Shown in pieces: positions 8,404 through 16,762 of a stretch of 64,000 nucleotides of DNA (the first letter of the stretch is position 1; each line of letters opens with the position of its first letter). Below the pieces are notes generated by a model, which made no database searches, was not told where the DNA came from, and saw only the letters and a program-made list of their open reading frames with translations. A program made the translations under genes and the position numbers. Origin of the DNA: Ignavibacteriota bacterium (GTDB taxonomy: Bacteria; Bacteroidota; Ignavibacteria; UBA10030); the NCBI GenBank assembly GCA_022616555.1, contig JAKEEG010000049.1, positions 30,464 through 94,463 on the forward strand, given 5' to 3'.

Positions 8404-9558
8404 ATGCCCATCATCGAATCCGTCGCATCGAAATTCAAAGAATTGTTTCGCGAGACGCCGCTGTTGGTGCGCTCGCCCGGCCGCGTAAACCTGATCGGCG
8501 AGCATACGGACTATAACGATGGCTACGTTCTGCCCGCGGCAATCGATGAGGCGATGTATTTTGCCATCGCGCCGAACGGAGGGAACGAGTGTCGCGTGCA
8601 CGCGCTCAATCTGAATGCCGAGCACCGTTTTACCATCGGGCACGCGAATCACTCCGATAAGCGCTGGCCCAACTACCTGATGGGCGTTGTTGAACAGTTC
8701 AACAATGCCGGTTATCGCGTGGGCGGATTCAATTGTGTCTTCGGCGGCGATATTCCCATCGGCGCTGGGATGTCGTCCTCCGCTGCGTTGGAAACAGGGC
8801 TCGCGTTCGCGTTGGATCGTTTGTTTGCCTTGAAGGTCGACGCCCTCGCACTGGTGAAGCTTGCGCAGAAAGCCGAGAACGAATTTGTCGGTGTGGAGTG
8901 CGGCATCATGGACCAGTACATCAACATCTTCGGCAAGCGCGGCAACGCGCTGCGCATCGATTGCCGGACGCTGGAATCCGAGCTCGTGTCCTTCCACCAT
9001 CCCGCGGCGATTGTGCTGTTCGATGCGGGCGTCTCGCATTCCCTTGCCGGCTCCGGGTACAATAAACGCCGCGTTGAATGCTCCGCCGGTGTTGCCGCCG
9101 TAAAACAGAAACACCCGGCGGTAACGCATTTGCGGGACGTCAGCATTGCCATGCTGAGCGGCTGCAAGGGTTTGATGGATGCCACTGTATATCGGCGCTC
9201 CAAATACGTCGTTGAAGAAAATGACCGGGTGTTTGCCGCTTGCGCGGCGCTGGCGCGGAACGACCTCACTGCGTTCGGTGCCCTGCTGTATGCTTCGCAC
9301 GAAGGCTTGAGCCGCGAATACGAAGTGAGCTGCGCAGAACTCGATGTCCTTGTCGATGTTGTCCGTGAAATGCCCGGCGTGTATGGTGCGCGGATGATGG
9401 GCGGCGGTTTTGGGGGCTGCACGATTAATTTGATACAACCTGATGCTGTTGAGCTTGTGAGCACGGCTGTGCGCAAGCAATACGCGAAGAAGTTCGGACG
9501 CGAACCGAAGGTGTACGTTACGTCCATTAGCGATGGGACTAGCATTGTCGTACCCTGA
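8404..9558 (+). CDS. galK: Galactokinase
   Basis: A 384-residue GHMP kinase that phosphorylates galactose at C1 (Leloir pathway, cytoplasm). The galactokinase signature GRVNLIGEHTDY is at 26-37, the GHMP ATP loop PIGAGMSSSAALE at about 118-130, the catalytic-Asp segment CGIMDQY near 165, and the C-terminal MGGGFGGC near 332. Length matches the family. The partner enzyme galT lies 1.5 kb downstream on the same strand. The ATG is preceded by a palindromic repeat rather than a normal ribosome binding site. Galactose-1-phosphate could feed the exopolysaccharide cluster downstream as well as catabolism. Confidence 0.96.
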   Translation: MPIIESVASKFKELFRETPLLVRSPGRVNLIGEHTDYNDGYVLPAAIDEAMYFAIAPNGGNECRVHALNLNAEHRFTIGHANHSDKRWPNYLMGVVEQFNNAGYRVGGFNCVFGGDIPIGAGMSSSAALETGLAFALDRLFALKVDALALVKLAQKAENEFVGVECGIMDQYINIFGKRGNALRIDCRTLESELVSFHHPAAIVLFDAGVSHSLAGSGYNKRRVECSAGVAAVKQKHPAVTHLRDVSIAMLSGCKGLMDATVYRRSKYVVEENDRVFAACAALARNDLTAFGALLYASHEGLSREYEVSCAELDVLVDVVREMPGVYGARMMGGGFGGCTINLIQPDAVELVSTAVRKQYAKKFGREPKVYVTSISDGTSIVVP

Positions 9559-9573
9559 AGGCAAGTTAAAAGC

Positions 9574-9750
9574 TTACTTTCTTTCCGAGAAAGAAAGTAA
9601 CAAAGAAATCTTTCCGAAATCGAAACGCACGCTCATGACCGTCCTACGCACGATCCTGAAATCAGCCTTGGAAAGCGAGGCTGATTTCAAATGCACGCCT
9701 GCCTGCCGGCAGGTCATGAGCTACCTCTCGCGCACCGCCATCGATTTCGG
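9574..9750 (+). repeat. Composite covarying hairpin element, copy 1 (downstream of galK)
   Basis: Begins 16 bases after the galK stop with a hairpin of 12-bp perfect arms (TTACTTTCTTTC/GAAAGAAAGTAA, loop CGA, 9574-9600). Nested stems follow: CCGAAATCGA (9614-9623) with TCGATTTCGG (9741-9750); GCTCATGACC (9631-9640) with GGTCATGAGC (9712-9721); and GAAATCAGCCT (9658-9668) with AGGCTGATTTC (9678-9688). A CCTGCC-TG-CCGGCAGG block is inserted before the middle right arm. The second copy at 12117 preserves every stem with compensating base changes. Confidence 0.8.
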
Positions 9751-9839
9751 AGGCCTCACACAAAAGCATCAACATAAAAACACCTCCCCCTTTACCCCCC
9801 TCGGAGAGGGGGATAGAAAAGGCTGAACCCATCCCCTAG

Positions 9840-9866
9840 CCCCTTCCCTAAAAGTTAGGGAAGGGG
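9840..9866. repeat. CCCCTTCCCTAA hairpin
   Basis: Twelve-base perfect arms with an AAG loop, followed by AATAAAAAAAG. The stretch AACCCATCCCCT plus this hairpin recurs at 60306-60343, so it is a dispersed repeat in this genome. In this position it could also end transcription. Confidence 0.65.
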
Positions 9867-10058
9867 AATAAAAAAAGAAGCACACCCACTCTTTACGTCA
9901 CAAAGGATCATCGTTTTATATAGCAGAAGGGCAACACCACCTAGCCACTCCTCGGAGAGGAGGGGGGACGCGTCAGCGAGTGATTTCGATATGTTTTTGT
10001 TTTGTCTTTTCTTCTATCTCCTAACTTCTTGCTTCTAAGTTCTGCCTTAAAAAAATAT

Positions 10059-10334
10059 CCTAACAGTGAAGGTGCTCCCGCGTGCCGGGCGGGACGTGCC
10101 TGTAGCGCTCAACCGGTACGGCTGTTTCGTCCGGTGGAGCCGTCTTTATTCAAAAGACGCATCAGCCCGTTTGGTACCCGCAGCACGGGCGACGAGGCAC
10201 GAGGCTGAAATTTTTTCCTGGCTTTGAACAGCTTTGTGTGTTCAGCGAGACACCTTGGAGCCTTCTGCGGAGCGACCGCAGATACGCCTCGAACTTGTCG
10301 GGAGGCTGCCAAGGCCAGACACCTTCACGTTAGG
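10059..10334. repeat. 276-bp element with terminal inverted repeats and internal hairpins
   Basis: Ends are CCTAACAGTGAAGGTG (10059-10074) and CACCTTCACGTTAGG (10320-10334), inverted repeats differing by one inserted base. Inside are CGTCTTT/AAAGACG (10141-10159), TGAACA/TGTTCA near 10225-10245, and a long stem CCTTGGAGCCT (10253-10263) with AGGCTGCCAAGG (10303-10314) enclosing CTGCGG/CCGCAG (10265-10281). There is no open reading frame of known type. It could be a MITE-like element or a structured RNA gene. It matches neither SRP RNA, tmRNA, RNase P nor 6S hallmarks that I know. Confidence 0.55.
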
Positions 10335-10894
10335 AGAATGTGGATTCGCGCGCCTGCCTGCCGGTAGGCAGGGATTTCACGGATTTACGCGGATACGCAT
10401 ATTCTAAATGATCGTACGCGAGACAGCGCAGTGCAATCATTCCAGGTGCATCTGCACGATTGTTGGATACTTGAGTTACAGCTGGTAACTTCGGGGCGAT
10501 TTTGGGGTGTTTCTCCGTAGGAGTTCTCGGACCCCTACGAGAGTCTTCAGACTGCAGAAACGGAGAGATTGCGCTTTCCGGTATTTGTACGAAGCGCAAA
10601 ATCTCAATTTTTCTTAATTTACTATAATGATTTCAAAATGTCAAGTAAAAAATGCAGGGAATGTAAATTATTTTTGATGCACGAAACCCCTGTCGTTATT
10701 GGCTAAATTCATTTTACTTAATTTTTAAGTAGAAAATTGATGGATTTGTTCGATTTTTCGTCAATTTTATAAAACCCCCGATACATAGGTGTTTTATGGT
10801 TTTAAAAAAATGAATTTTTCTGTATCACAGAAAATACCCGTCTGGAGGGGTTTTTCTGAGGCATCGATTTCGTGCCCGTTTGGAAGGGGTTTTT

Positions 10895-10928
10895 AAACCT
10901 GCGAGGTTTTTGGAAACCTCGCAGGTTT
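10895..10928. repeat. AAACCTGCGAGGTTT inverted repeat
   Basis: Fifteen-base perfect arms around a TTGG loop, about 100 bases upstream of galT. There is no U-tract directly after it. Most likely a dispersed hairpin repeat. It lies between the AT-rich candidate promoter tract and galT, so it would be in the galT leader if transcription starts upstream. Confidence 0.7.
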
Positions 10929-11028
10929 CTCGGTCTCGGTCGGAGACCTTCGACAATAAAAGGGTATGAGATGTGGGTTTTGAGGTGCGTTTGCACCCGC
11001 TTAAATCAACCCGTATATTCAGCCTCGT

Positions 11029-12084
11029 ATGACCACCGAACCACATCCCTTATCCCAATACCCACACCGGCGGAAGAATATCCTGACGGGCGAGTGGGTG
11101 ATGGTGTCGCCGCACAGGACGGGGCGGCCCTGGCAAGGGGAGATCTCCCTGCCTGAAAGTGACCGCAGGCTAGCGTACGACCCGCAGTGCTATCTTTGTC
11201 CGGGGAACACACGCGCGGGCGGGCATGTGAATCCCCACTACGAAAGCACGTATGTGTTCACGAACGATTTCTCTGCGCTCGCTGAGGACGCGCCAGCATA
11301 TAAAGAGTCGGGCGGAGGGTTATTCAATGCCCGCACGGAGCGGGGGATTTGTCGGGTGGTGAATTTCTCTCCCCGCCACGATTTGACGCTGGCGGAGATG
11401 AAAGAGCGGGACATCGAGAAGGTCATAGCCGTATGGCAGGAGGAGTACGGCGCGCTTGGGGCAAAGCCGCACATCAACTATGTACAGATATTTGAGAACA
11501 AGGGCGCGATGATGGGTAATAGCAATCCCCATCCACACGGGCAGATCTGGGCGCAGGAGAATATCCCCGGCGAGCCGGCAAAAGAGCTGAGGCAATTCGC
11601 CGCGTACTATAAAAGAAAGAAGCGCAGTCTGCTTGCCGATTATCTCAAAGCTGAGTTGGAAGCGGGCGAGCGCGTAGTCTATGAAAACGCCTCGTTCGCG
11701 GTGGTAGTGCCGTACTGGGCGGTGTGGCCTTTTGAGACGCTGTTGATTTCCAAGAGGCGGGTTGGGGACATTGTGCGATTTACGCCGGAGGAGTCGAAAG
11801 ATTTTGCCAACGCGCTTTCGGTGCTGACGGTAAAGTACGATAATGTGTTCAAGACGTCGTTCCCGTATTCGGCGGGCATGCATCAGGCTCCGACGGACGG
11901 GAAGAAACATCCGGAGTGGCATTTCCATATGCATTTCTATCCGCCGCTGTTGCGTTCGGCGCGTGTGCGGAAGTTTATGGTGGGGTACGAGATGTTGGCG
12001 GAACCACAGCGGGATGTGACTCCCGAATGGAGCGCGAAGATGTTGAGAGAATTGCCGGGGGTGCATTATAAGGCTGGTTCTTGA
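11029..12084 (+). CDS. galT: Galactose-1-phosphate uridylyltransferase
   Basis: 351 residues. Transfers UMP between UDP-glucose and galactose-1-phosphate in the cytosolic Leloir pathway. The active-site HPHGQ is at 168-172, with His170 as the expected uridylylated residue. The zinc-type CYLCPGN motif is near 55-61 and WHFHMHFYPP lies near the C-terminus. Length is typical. It pairs functionally with galK upstream. No galE-type epimerase is visible in the window. It is followed directly by the second copy of the hairpin element that also follows galK. Confidence 0.95.
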   Translation: MTTEPHPLSQYPHRRKNILTGEWVMVSPHRTGRPWQGEISLPESDRRLAYDPQCYLCPGNTRAGGHVNPHYESTYVFTNDFSALAEDAPAYKESGGGLFNARTERGICRVVNFSPRHDLTLAEMKERDIEKVIAVWQEEYGALGAKPHINYVQIFENKGAMMGNSNPHPHGQIWAQENIPGEPAKELRQFAAYYKRKKRSLLADYLKAELEAGERVVYENASFAVVVPYWAVWPFETLLISKRRVGDIVRFTPEESKDFANALSVLTVKYDNVFKTSFPYSAGMHQAPTDGKKHPEWHFHMHFYPPLLRSARVRKFMVGYEMLAEPQRDVTPEWSAKMLRELPGVHYKAGS

Positions 12085-12116
12085 GCCGTTCCGTTTGTCG
12101 TTAGTAACTTGGGTCT

Positions 12117-12279
12117 TTACTTTCTTTCCGAGAAAGAAAGTAACAAAGAAATCTTTCCGAAATCGAAACGCACGCTCATGGCTTCCCAATGCATGAGCCA
12201 GATTTCAGCCTCTGAAAAACGAGGCTGAAATCAAACTCACGCCATGAGCTTGTCCGCCCGCATCCGCCGTCGATTTCGG
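12117..12279 (+). repeat. Composite covarying hairpin element, copy 2 (downstream of galT)
   Basis: Same design as 9574-9750: the identical 27-base leading hairpin (12117-12143), outer stem CCGAAATCGA (12157-12166) with TCGATTTCGG (12270-12279), middle stem GCTCATGGC (12174-12182) with GCCATGAGC (12241-12249), and apical stem GATTTCAGCCTC (12201-12212) with GAGGCTGAAATC (12221-12232). Compared with copy 1, the apical and middle stems changed on both sides so that pairing is kept. Confidence 0.8.
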
Positions 12280-12327
12280 TTTGCCTGCGCGCACAAGAAA
12301 ATAGAGAAGACCTACAAAGAATAAGTT

Positions 12328-12858
12328 ATGAGCAAACAGAGTACACATAGTTCGTTTGATGAAACGCAGATGAAGGTGGAGCTGGTACGCCCCCTGGTAA
12401 AATTTTTGCTTGCTGCGCCGGTGGTGTTTGTGTTGCACGTAATAGAAGAGAGTCCGGGTTTTGTAGAGTGGTTCAACGCGCATGTGAATCCGGATATTAC
12501 CGAAGGGGTGTTTTGGAGCGTGAACGCGTACGGGCTTGTCATCACGCTGGTGGTGTGCGCGTACGAGTGGTACGCAGCGAGCGCTGTTTCGCTGCTCGCA
12601 GTAATGGCGTGGTTTAGTATGCTGATGCTCGCGAACGGCGCGTTTCACATTCTCAGCGCTGCATTGGACAATGCGTACACGCCGGGTGTCATTACCGCGA
12701 CCGTGTTGTACATCCCGTACTATTTTGTGCTGATGATGAAGGTTGCCCAGGCCAAACGAGTGAGCTTTTCCATTCTTGCGGGCGCAGCGATTGTTGGTTC
12801 CATCCCCATGGTGTTGCATGGGTATTTGATTTTGTTTGAAGGCAGCAGATTGTTTTAA
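12328..12858 (+). CDS. HXXEE-domain membrane protein
   Basis: A 176-residue multi-pass membrane protein with the defining HVIEE motif at 37-41, NAYG near 71 and an FHI segment followed by YTPGVITATVLYIPYY, all typical of the HXXEE family. The function of the family is unknown. The conserved His/Glu residues in a membrane helix suggest metal or proton chemistry, which is inference. It stands alone between the hairpin element and a 700-base gap. Confidence 0.82.
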   Translation: MSKQSTHSSFDETQMKVELVRPLVKFLLAAPVVFVLHVIEESPGFVEWFNAHVNPDITEGVFWSVNAYGLVITLVVCAYEWYAASAVSLLAVMAWFSMLMLANGAFHILSAALDNAYTPGVITATVLYIPYYFVLMMKVAQAKRVSFSILAGAAIVGSIPMVLHGYLILFEGSRLF

Positions 12859-13560
12859 TGAACGATGCACCGTTTGCTTGCATAGCGTTTTTTTTCTTCC
12901 CGAATTTAACTTCACAGAAGCCTCAGTTATTTTTTACAATCGCCTTGCGCTGAACTACTCATCATTCCAGAGCCGAACCGGGTTGAACCGATTTATAAGT
13001 AGGAACCGTACCGTTATCGGGTTCTCAGTATCAAGAAAAACGGAAGAGGACCATTGATTTTTTTTTCTTTGGCAAAGTTCAGTTGAAGAGAATTCTTGAA
13101 AGGAAGCGTCAATGCGCAGAGGTGGAACGACTTTAGGTGGATAAGATGTGACCGAGATAACATTACACGGCGATTTGCTTGTATTTCATGGTGTTAGGCG
13201 GGTTTTTGCTTGATTTTTTGCGAGGGTCTGGTTATATTGAAACAATAAAAATAAACCAGAGTTTTCATTTTTTGCATGCTTGTTACATCCCCTAAGGCAT
13301 CCCGCTGTGGCGGGGCGCCAGTTGATTCTCATCGCAGTAGCACGGTGTACATTTCCACTAACGGGTAAAGTACGTACGCCCGTTGTTCCTCCCAGTGATT
13401 CGCTCTGTGAGTTCACCAAGGAGGATGTTGGCTTACCGGTAAGCGATGGAGGGAACGATGTTCTGAACGTGCTCACAGCGAGAGAACGTCGTGTTCGCCC
13501 CTTCGAGTGATTCGCCCTGCGTGTAAAATGTGAAAATTCTTGCCGGAAGGTGAGTAGGGA
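12859..13560. other. 702-bp gene-free region with possible structured segment
   Basis: No convincing gene. Bases 13290-13540 are GC-richer than the rest and hold several pairings: AACGGG (13360-13365) with CCCGTT (13379-13384), and CTGTGAG (13405-13411) with CTCACAG (13472-13478) enclosing the perfect palindrome GCTTACCGGTAAGC (13431-13444). GTGATTCGC occurs twice, near 13396 and 13507. It lies between two gene 3' ends, so promoters are not expected here. Confidence 0.5.
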
Positions 13561-14262
13561 TTACATTCCCTGAAAGAGACGACGGGAAAGACTTGAGGGA
13601 AGTCTGTTTTGTGTGATTGAATCGGCGGCTCGCTGTATATCGTAATCCAGTCGATAGTTCTCGTATGTCCAGTCGGTGGAATCGAATATGCCGAGGCTCA
13701 GCTTAGGATTGCCGTCTCGAGGTTGGCCGATACTCCCGACATTGATGAGAAAGCGGAAACCCTTTCTCAGTTGAAAGTATCCGGGCTTCTCGCAGAGAAT
13801 TCCCGGAACATGGGTGTGTCCGATAAAACAGAGTTCGGTGTTCATCGCGGCGAAAACGTCTTTGGCTTTGAAAGGCGAATCGATATACGTCCAGAATTCG
13901 GGTTTGAATGGAGAAGCGTGAACGAAGGTGGCGTTTTCGTGCTCCAGTAACAAAGGCAAAGAAGCGAGGTATTGAGTATTGTCTTTTGTGAGGACCTCCA
14001 TTGTCCATCGCATGGCGGCTTTGCCGGGAGCGTTTAAGTGGTTGAGCGGGAGGGAGCCGATTGCCACAGCGTCATGGTTGCCCAAGACGGCGTGCGAGCA
14101 CTGTTGCCGGACTAACTCGATACATTCGTTTGGTTGTGCGCCGTAACCGACAATGTCTCCCAGGCATACAATGTTGTCGATCTGATGGTGTTGAAGGAAA
14201 CCGAGCGCAGCGGTGAGAGCGGGCAAATTTGCATGAATGTCTGAGATGATGGCAATGCGCAT
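13561..14262 (-). CDS. Calcineurin-like metallophosphoesterase
   Basis: A 233-residue soluble protein using the ATG at 14262, because MRIAIISDIHANLPAL begins the fold there. An in-frame extension to 14379 would run through the neighbouring divergent gene and adds nothing family-like. Metal ligands are visible as D8 and H10 (SDIH), D36 (GDIVGYG), N62-H63 (GNHD) and a C-terminal GHTH. This matches the YfcE-like/Asad phosphodiesterase families that act on phosphoesters with Mn or other divalent metals. The substrate is unknown. It is divergent from the exopolysaccharide kinase gene, with only 24 bases between the starts. Confidence 0.85.
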   Translation of the reverse strand: MRIAIISDIHANLPALTAALGFLQHHQIDNIVCLGDIVGYGAQPNECIELVRQQCSHAVLGNHDAVAIGSLPLNHLNAPGKAAMRWTMEVLTKDNTQYLASLPLLLEHENATFVHASPFKPEFWTYIDSPFKAKDVFAAMNTELCFIGHTHVPGILCEKPGYFQLRKGFRFLINVGSIGQPRDGNPKLSLGIFDSTDWTYENYRLDYDIQRAADSITQNRLPSSLSRRLFQGM

Positions 14263-14286
14263 AACGTGGAGATAAGATAAGGAACA

Positions 14287-16755
14287 ATGGAACAAAATCA
14301 AGCCGAATATGATTTTACAGGGGGTACAATGAAGAACGGACGGAATGGAGTGGAGACGAACGGGATGTCGCACGTTCACGAGCCGACGTTTCAGGATTAC
14401 TTCCGCACGATACTGAGGGAGAAAAGGATTATTTTAACATCGTTCCTCACGGTTTTTACCGCGGCGGCGCTGTACGCGTTTTTCTCGAAACCGGTGTACG
14501 AATCCACAGCGGCTGTACTCGTTGATACCAAGCAGCAACAGATGCAGCTCCAGATGTTTGATTTGATGGGGGTCGCAGGGGTGAAGAACATCAAAAATGA
14601 ACTGGAGATTTTACAATCGAGGTCTCTGGCGGAAGATGTGGCGAAGAGATTGATCGCTTTGAAGCATACCGATTCCTCGCAAGAAGAAGAAATCCTTATC
14701 ATCCAGCCTCCAGAGGACAAGGAAGAGGCGGCGCGGATTCCATTAATTGCGCACGTCGTAGAGAACCTCGAAGAGGATGTTGAGTTTGAACCCGTGCGCG
14801 AATCTGACGTGATCAAGATTACTGCGCAAAGCACTCAAGCGCGTGAAGCCGCGCTTATTGTCAACACGTATGCCCAAGCGTATTACGACCGGAATTTGTA
14901 CACCAGCCGCACCCGTTCCCGTGCAGTGCGAGAGTTTTTAGAGGAACAACTCGTCACTCGAAAAACCTCCCTGGACCAGTCTGAGACAGCCCTGTTGGGG
15001 TACATGGAAACGAAGGAAATTGTGTCGTTGGATGAAGAGGCTAAGAAAGTTATTGAACAGCTCGCGACGTTAGAAGCCCAGCGTGACGGAATTAACATCA
15101 GCCTTGGGTCGCTGGAGAGAACGTTGGTACTGTTACAGGAGGAGTTGACACGGTTAGAGCCGAAGGTTGCTAAAGCGATTGGTGAAGCGAACGACACGTA
15201 CATCCGTTCGTTGCAAGAAAAATTAGCAGAGCTGGAAGTAAGGCGAGATGTGAGCATTGCCCAGGCTGCCGCCCAAAACCCCACGATTACAGGCCAGTCT
15301 GTTTACAACCAGACGTTTAAAGAATATGACGATCAAATCAATACACTGCGGCAAAATCTTCAAAAGCGGACGGATGAGTACCTCGCGTCGTTGATTCCGG
15401 GTGAGCGAAAACCGGGGGTGGGAAATAACGACCCGACAAATTTCGTGAGCGAGCTGAAGGCGCGGATTATCGAGGCGCAAATTCTGCAGCAGGAACAGGA
15501 AGCAAAGAAACGCGCGCTTTCAACGGTGATTATGCAGTATGAAAAACGTTTTGAGAGCATCCCGGAGAAGCATATAGAATATGCGAGGCTTCAACGCACG
15601 CGTCTCAGTAATGAGAAGTTGTATCTCTTCGTCGAAGAAAAGTTCAACGAAGCGGCTATTACCGAAAAGTCGGAATTTGGGTATATCGATATTATCGACC
15701 CGGCGGTCGTGGAGATCGAGCCGATCCGGCCCAAGAAATTGTTGAGCCTGATTCTCGGCGCCATACTCGGAATCGGCTTAGGGGCGGGGATTGTCTTTGT
15801 CCGTGAGTTCCTCGATATGCGTGTTCGCGTTCCCGACGACTTGAAAAAACGAGGCATGCCACTGTTAACAACAGTTGCCTTGATGAACGAAGAGATTCAA
15901 AAGTTGAATGGTGCCGGGAAGATTGAGAACAATGGTGTGGAAGTCGATGCGCATCTTGTTACGCTGTTCAACCCACTCTCTACAATCGCCGAATCGTTCC
16001 GGCGATTAAGGACGAATATTCAGTACGCCCAGCTCGACACCCACGCGCGGGTGATCTTGGTGACCAGCTCAAATCCTGGGGAAGGGAAGTCGACTATAGC
16101 CAGCAACCTTGCCATTACGTTTGCCCAGACTGGCAAGAAGGTGTTGTTGATCGATTGCGATTTACGGAAACCGACTCTGCATAGCGAGTTCGGTGTTGAG
16201 AGAGGTCTGGGGATTACGGAGCTTCTTGTGGGGACGGCTTCGTTTGAGAAAGTAGTGAGGAAAACGCCTGCCGAGAGTCTCGATTTAATTTGCAGCGGGG
16301 GTATTCCGCCGAATCCGGCAGAAATGTTGGGGTCGAACAAAATGAAAGACCTTCTTGAAAAGTTTCGCAGTCGCTACGATTACATTTTGCTGGATTCGCC
16401 TCCTGTTCTGGCTGTGACGGATCCGGTGATTCTGTCAACTATTGCTGACGGGGTGGTGGTAGTGGTTTCCGCAGACAGCACGCGGATGGAGGCGCTTGAG
16501 CGTACGACCGAAACATTGGGAGAGGTCGGAACGCGGCTCATTGGGTTTGTCTTGAATAATTTTGATTTCCGGAATACGGGCGGTTATTATAGTGCCTACG
16601 AGAATAAAAAGTATGGGTTAGCGGTGGAGCTTGGGTATGCGTTTCGCGACGCGAACAATAGTAGTAACGGAGGCCATGGAAGGGGCAACGGGCACCATGA
16701 TAAGGAAAGGGAGAAGGAAACACCACACAAGCATACGTTTAAGCATAAAGGATAA
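14287..16755 (+). CDS. Exopolysaccharide chain-length/tyrosine autokinase (Wzc-like)
   Basis: 822 residues: TM1 about 48-66, Wzz-type periplasmic domain, long coiled coil (about 215-340), GNVR-like segment, TM2 about 484-506, and a C-terminal BY-kinase domain. Walker A is SSNPGEGKST (594-603), Walker A' LLIDCDLRKP (about 620) and Walker B YILLDSPP (about 699). The tail has few tyrosines (GGYYSAYENKKYG), fewer than the usual Tyr cluster. It should control polymer length and export with the outer-membrane partner through cycles of autophosphorylation. An alternative start at 14329, 42 bases in, has a better Shine-Dalgarno (AGGGGG at 14319). It is the first gene of the cluster. Confidence 0.9.
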   Translation: MEQNQAEYDFTGGTMKNGRNGVETNGMSHVHEPTFQDYFRTILREKRIILTSFLTVFTAAALYAFFSKPVYESTAAVLVDTKQQQMQLQMFDLMGVAGVKNIKNELEILQSRSLAEDVAKRLIALKHTDSSQEEEILIIQPPEDKEEAARIPLIAHVVENLEEDVEFEPVRESDVIKITAQSTQAREAALIVNTYAQAYYDRNLYTSRTRSRAVREFLEEQLVTRKTSLDQSETALLGYMETKEIVSLDEEAKKVIEQLATLEAQRDGINISLGSLERTLVLLQEELTRLEPKVAKAIGEANDTYIRSLQEKLAELEVRRDVSIAQAAAQNPTITGQSVYNQTFKEYDDQINTLRQNLQKRTDEYLASLIPGERKPGVGNNDPTNFVSELKARIIEAQILQQEQEAKKRALSTVIMQYEKRFESIPEKHIEYARLQRTRLSNEKLYLFVEEKFNEAAITEKSEFGYIDIIDPAVVEIEPIRPKKLLSLILGAILGIGLGAGIVFVREFLDMRVRVPDDLKKRGMPLLTTVALMNEEIQKLNGAGKIENNGVEVDAHLVTLFNPLSTIAESFRRLRTNIQYAQLDTHARVILVTSSNPGEGKSTIASNLAITFAQTGKKVLLIDCDLRKPTLHSEFGVERGLGITELLVGTASFEKVVRKTPAESLDLICSGGIPPNPAEMLGSNKMKDLLEKFRSRYDYILLDSPPVLAVTDPVILSTIADGVVVVVSADSTRMEALERTTETLGEVGTRLIGFVLNNFDFRNTGGYYSAYENKKYGLAVELGYAFRDANNSSNGGHGRGNGHHDKEREKETPHKHTFKHKG

Positions 16756-16762
16756 TTATACG

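Larger units (their letters stand above)
9559..11028. other. Repeat-rich 1.47-kb intergenic region between galK and galT
   Basis: No convincing gene on either strand. It holds a covarying hairpin element (9574-9750), a CCCCTTCCCTAA hairpin (9840-9866), a 276-bp segment bounded by inverted repeats (10059-10334), a CCTGCCTGCCGGTAGGCAGG palindrome near 10352, an AT-rich tract (10600-10840) that may hold the galT promoter, and an AAACCTGCGAGGTTT inverted repeat (10895-10928). The unlinked spacing of galK and galT is probably the result of repeat accumulation. Confidence 0.75.

Noticed and set aside
8395..9564. 389-codon minus-strand frame opposite galK
   Set aside because: It is the exact antisense of a clear galactokinase, lacks any family motif and arises from GC-rich codon usage.
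10290..10302. TTCGA-containing segment as a tRNA T-arm
   Set aside because: The flanking bases do not pair as a T-stem and no acceptor or anticodon arm can be drawn.
10059..10334. Assignment of the inverted-repeat element to SRP RNA, tmRNA, RNase P RNA or 6S RNA
   Set aside because: None of the conserved core sequences I know for these RNAs are present. Left as an unassigned structured element.
10838..10895. CCCGTCTGGAGGGGTTTTT and CCCGTTTGGAAGGGGTTTTT as a short CRISPR-like array
   Set aside because: Only two imperfect units with no regular spacer and no cas genes in the window. Probably degenerate repeat pieces.
9559..11028. Small ORFs in the galK-galT spacer as genes
   Set aside because: They coincide with hairpin repeats (for example the peptide from the GAAAGAAAGTAA block and the 10109-10312 minus frame) and have no ribosome sites or family features.
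14263..14379. Longer start for the metallophosphoesterase
   Set aside because: It would run through the divergent kinase start, and the conserved fold begins exactly at the 14262 ATG.
16631..16762. Upstream extension of the SLBB protein frame
   Set aside because: It lies within the end of the kinase gene, and the ATG at 16763 starts a normal export signal.
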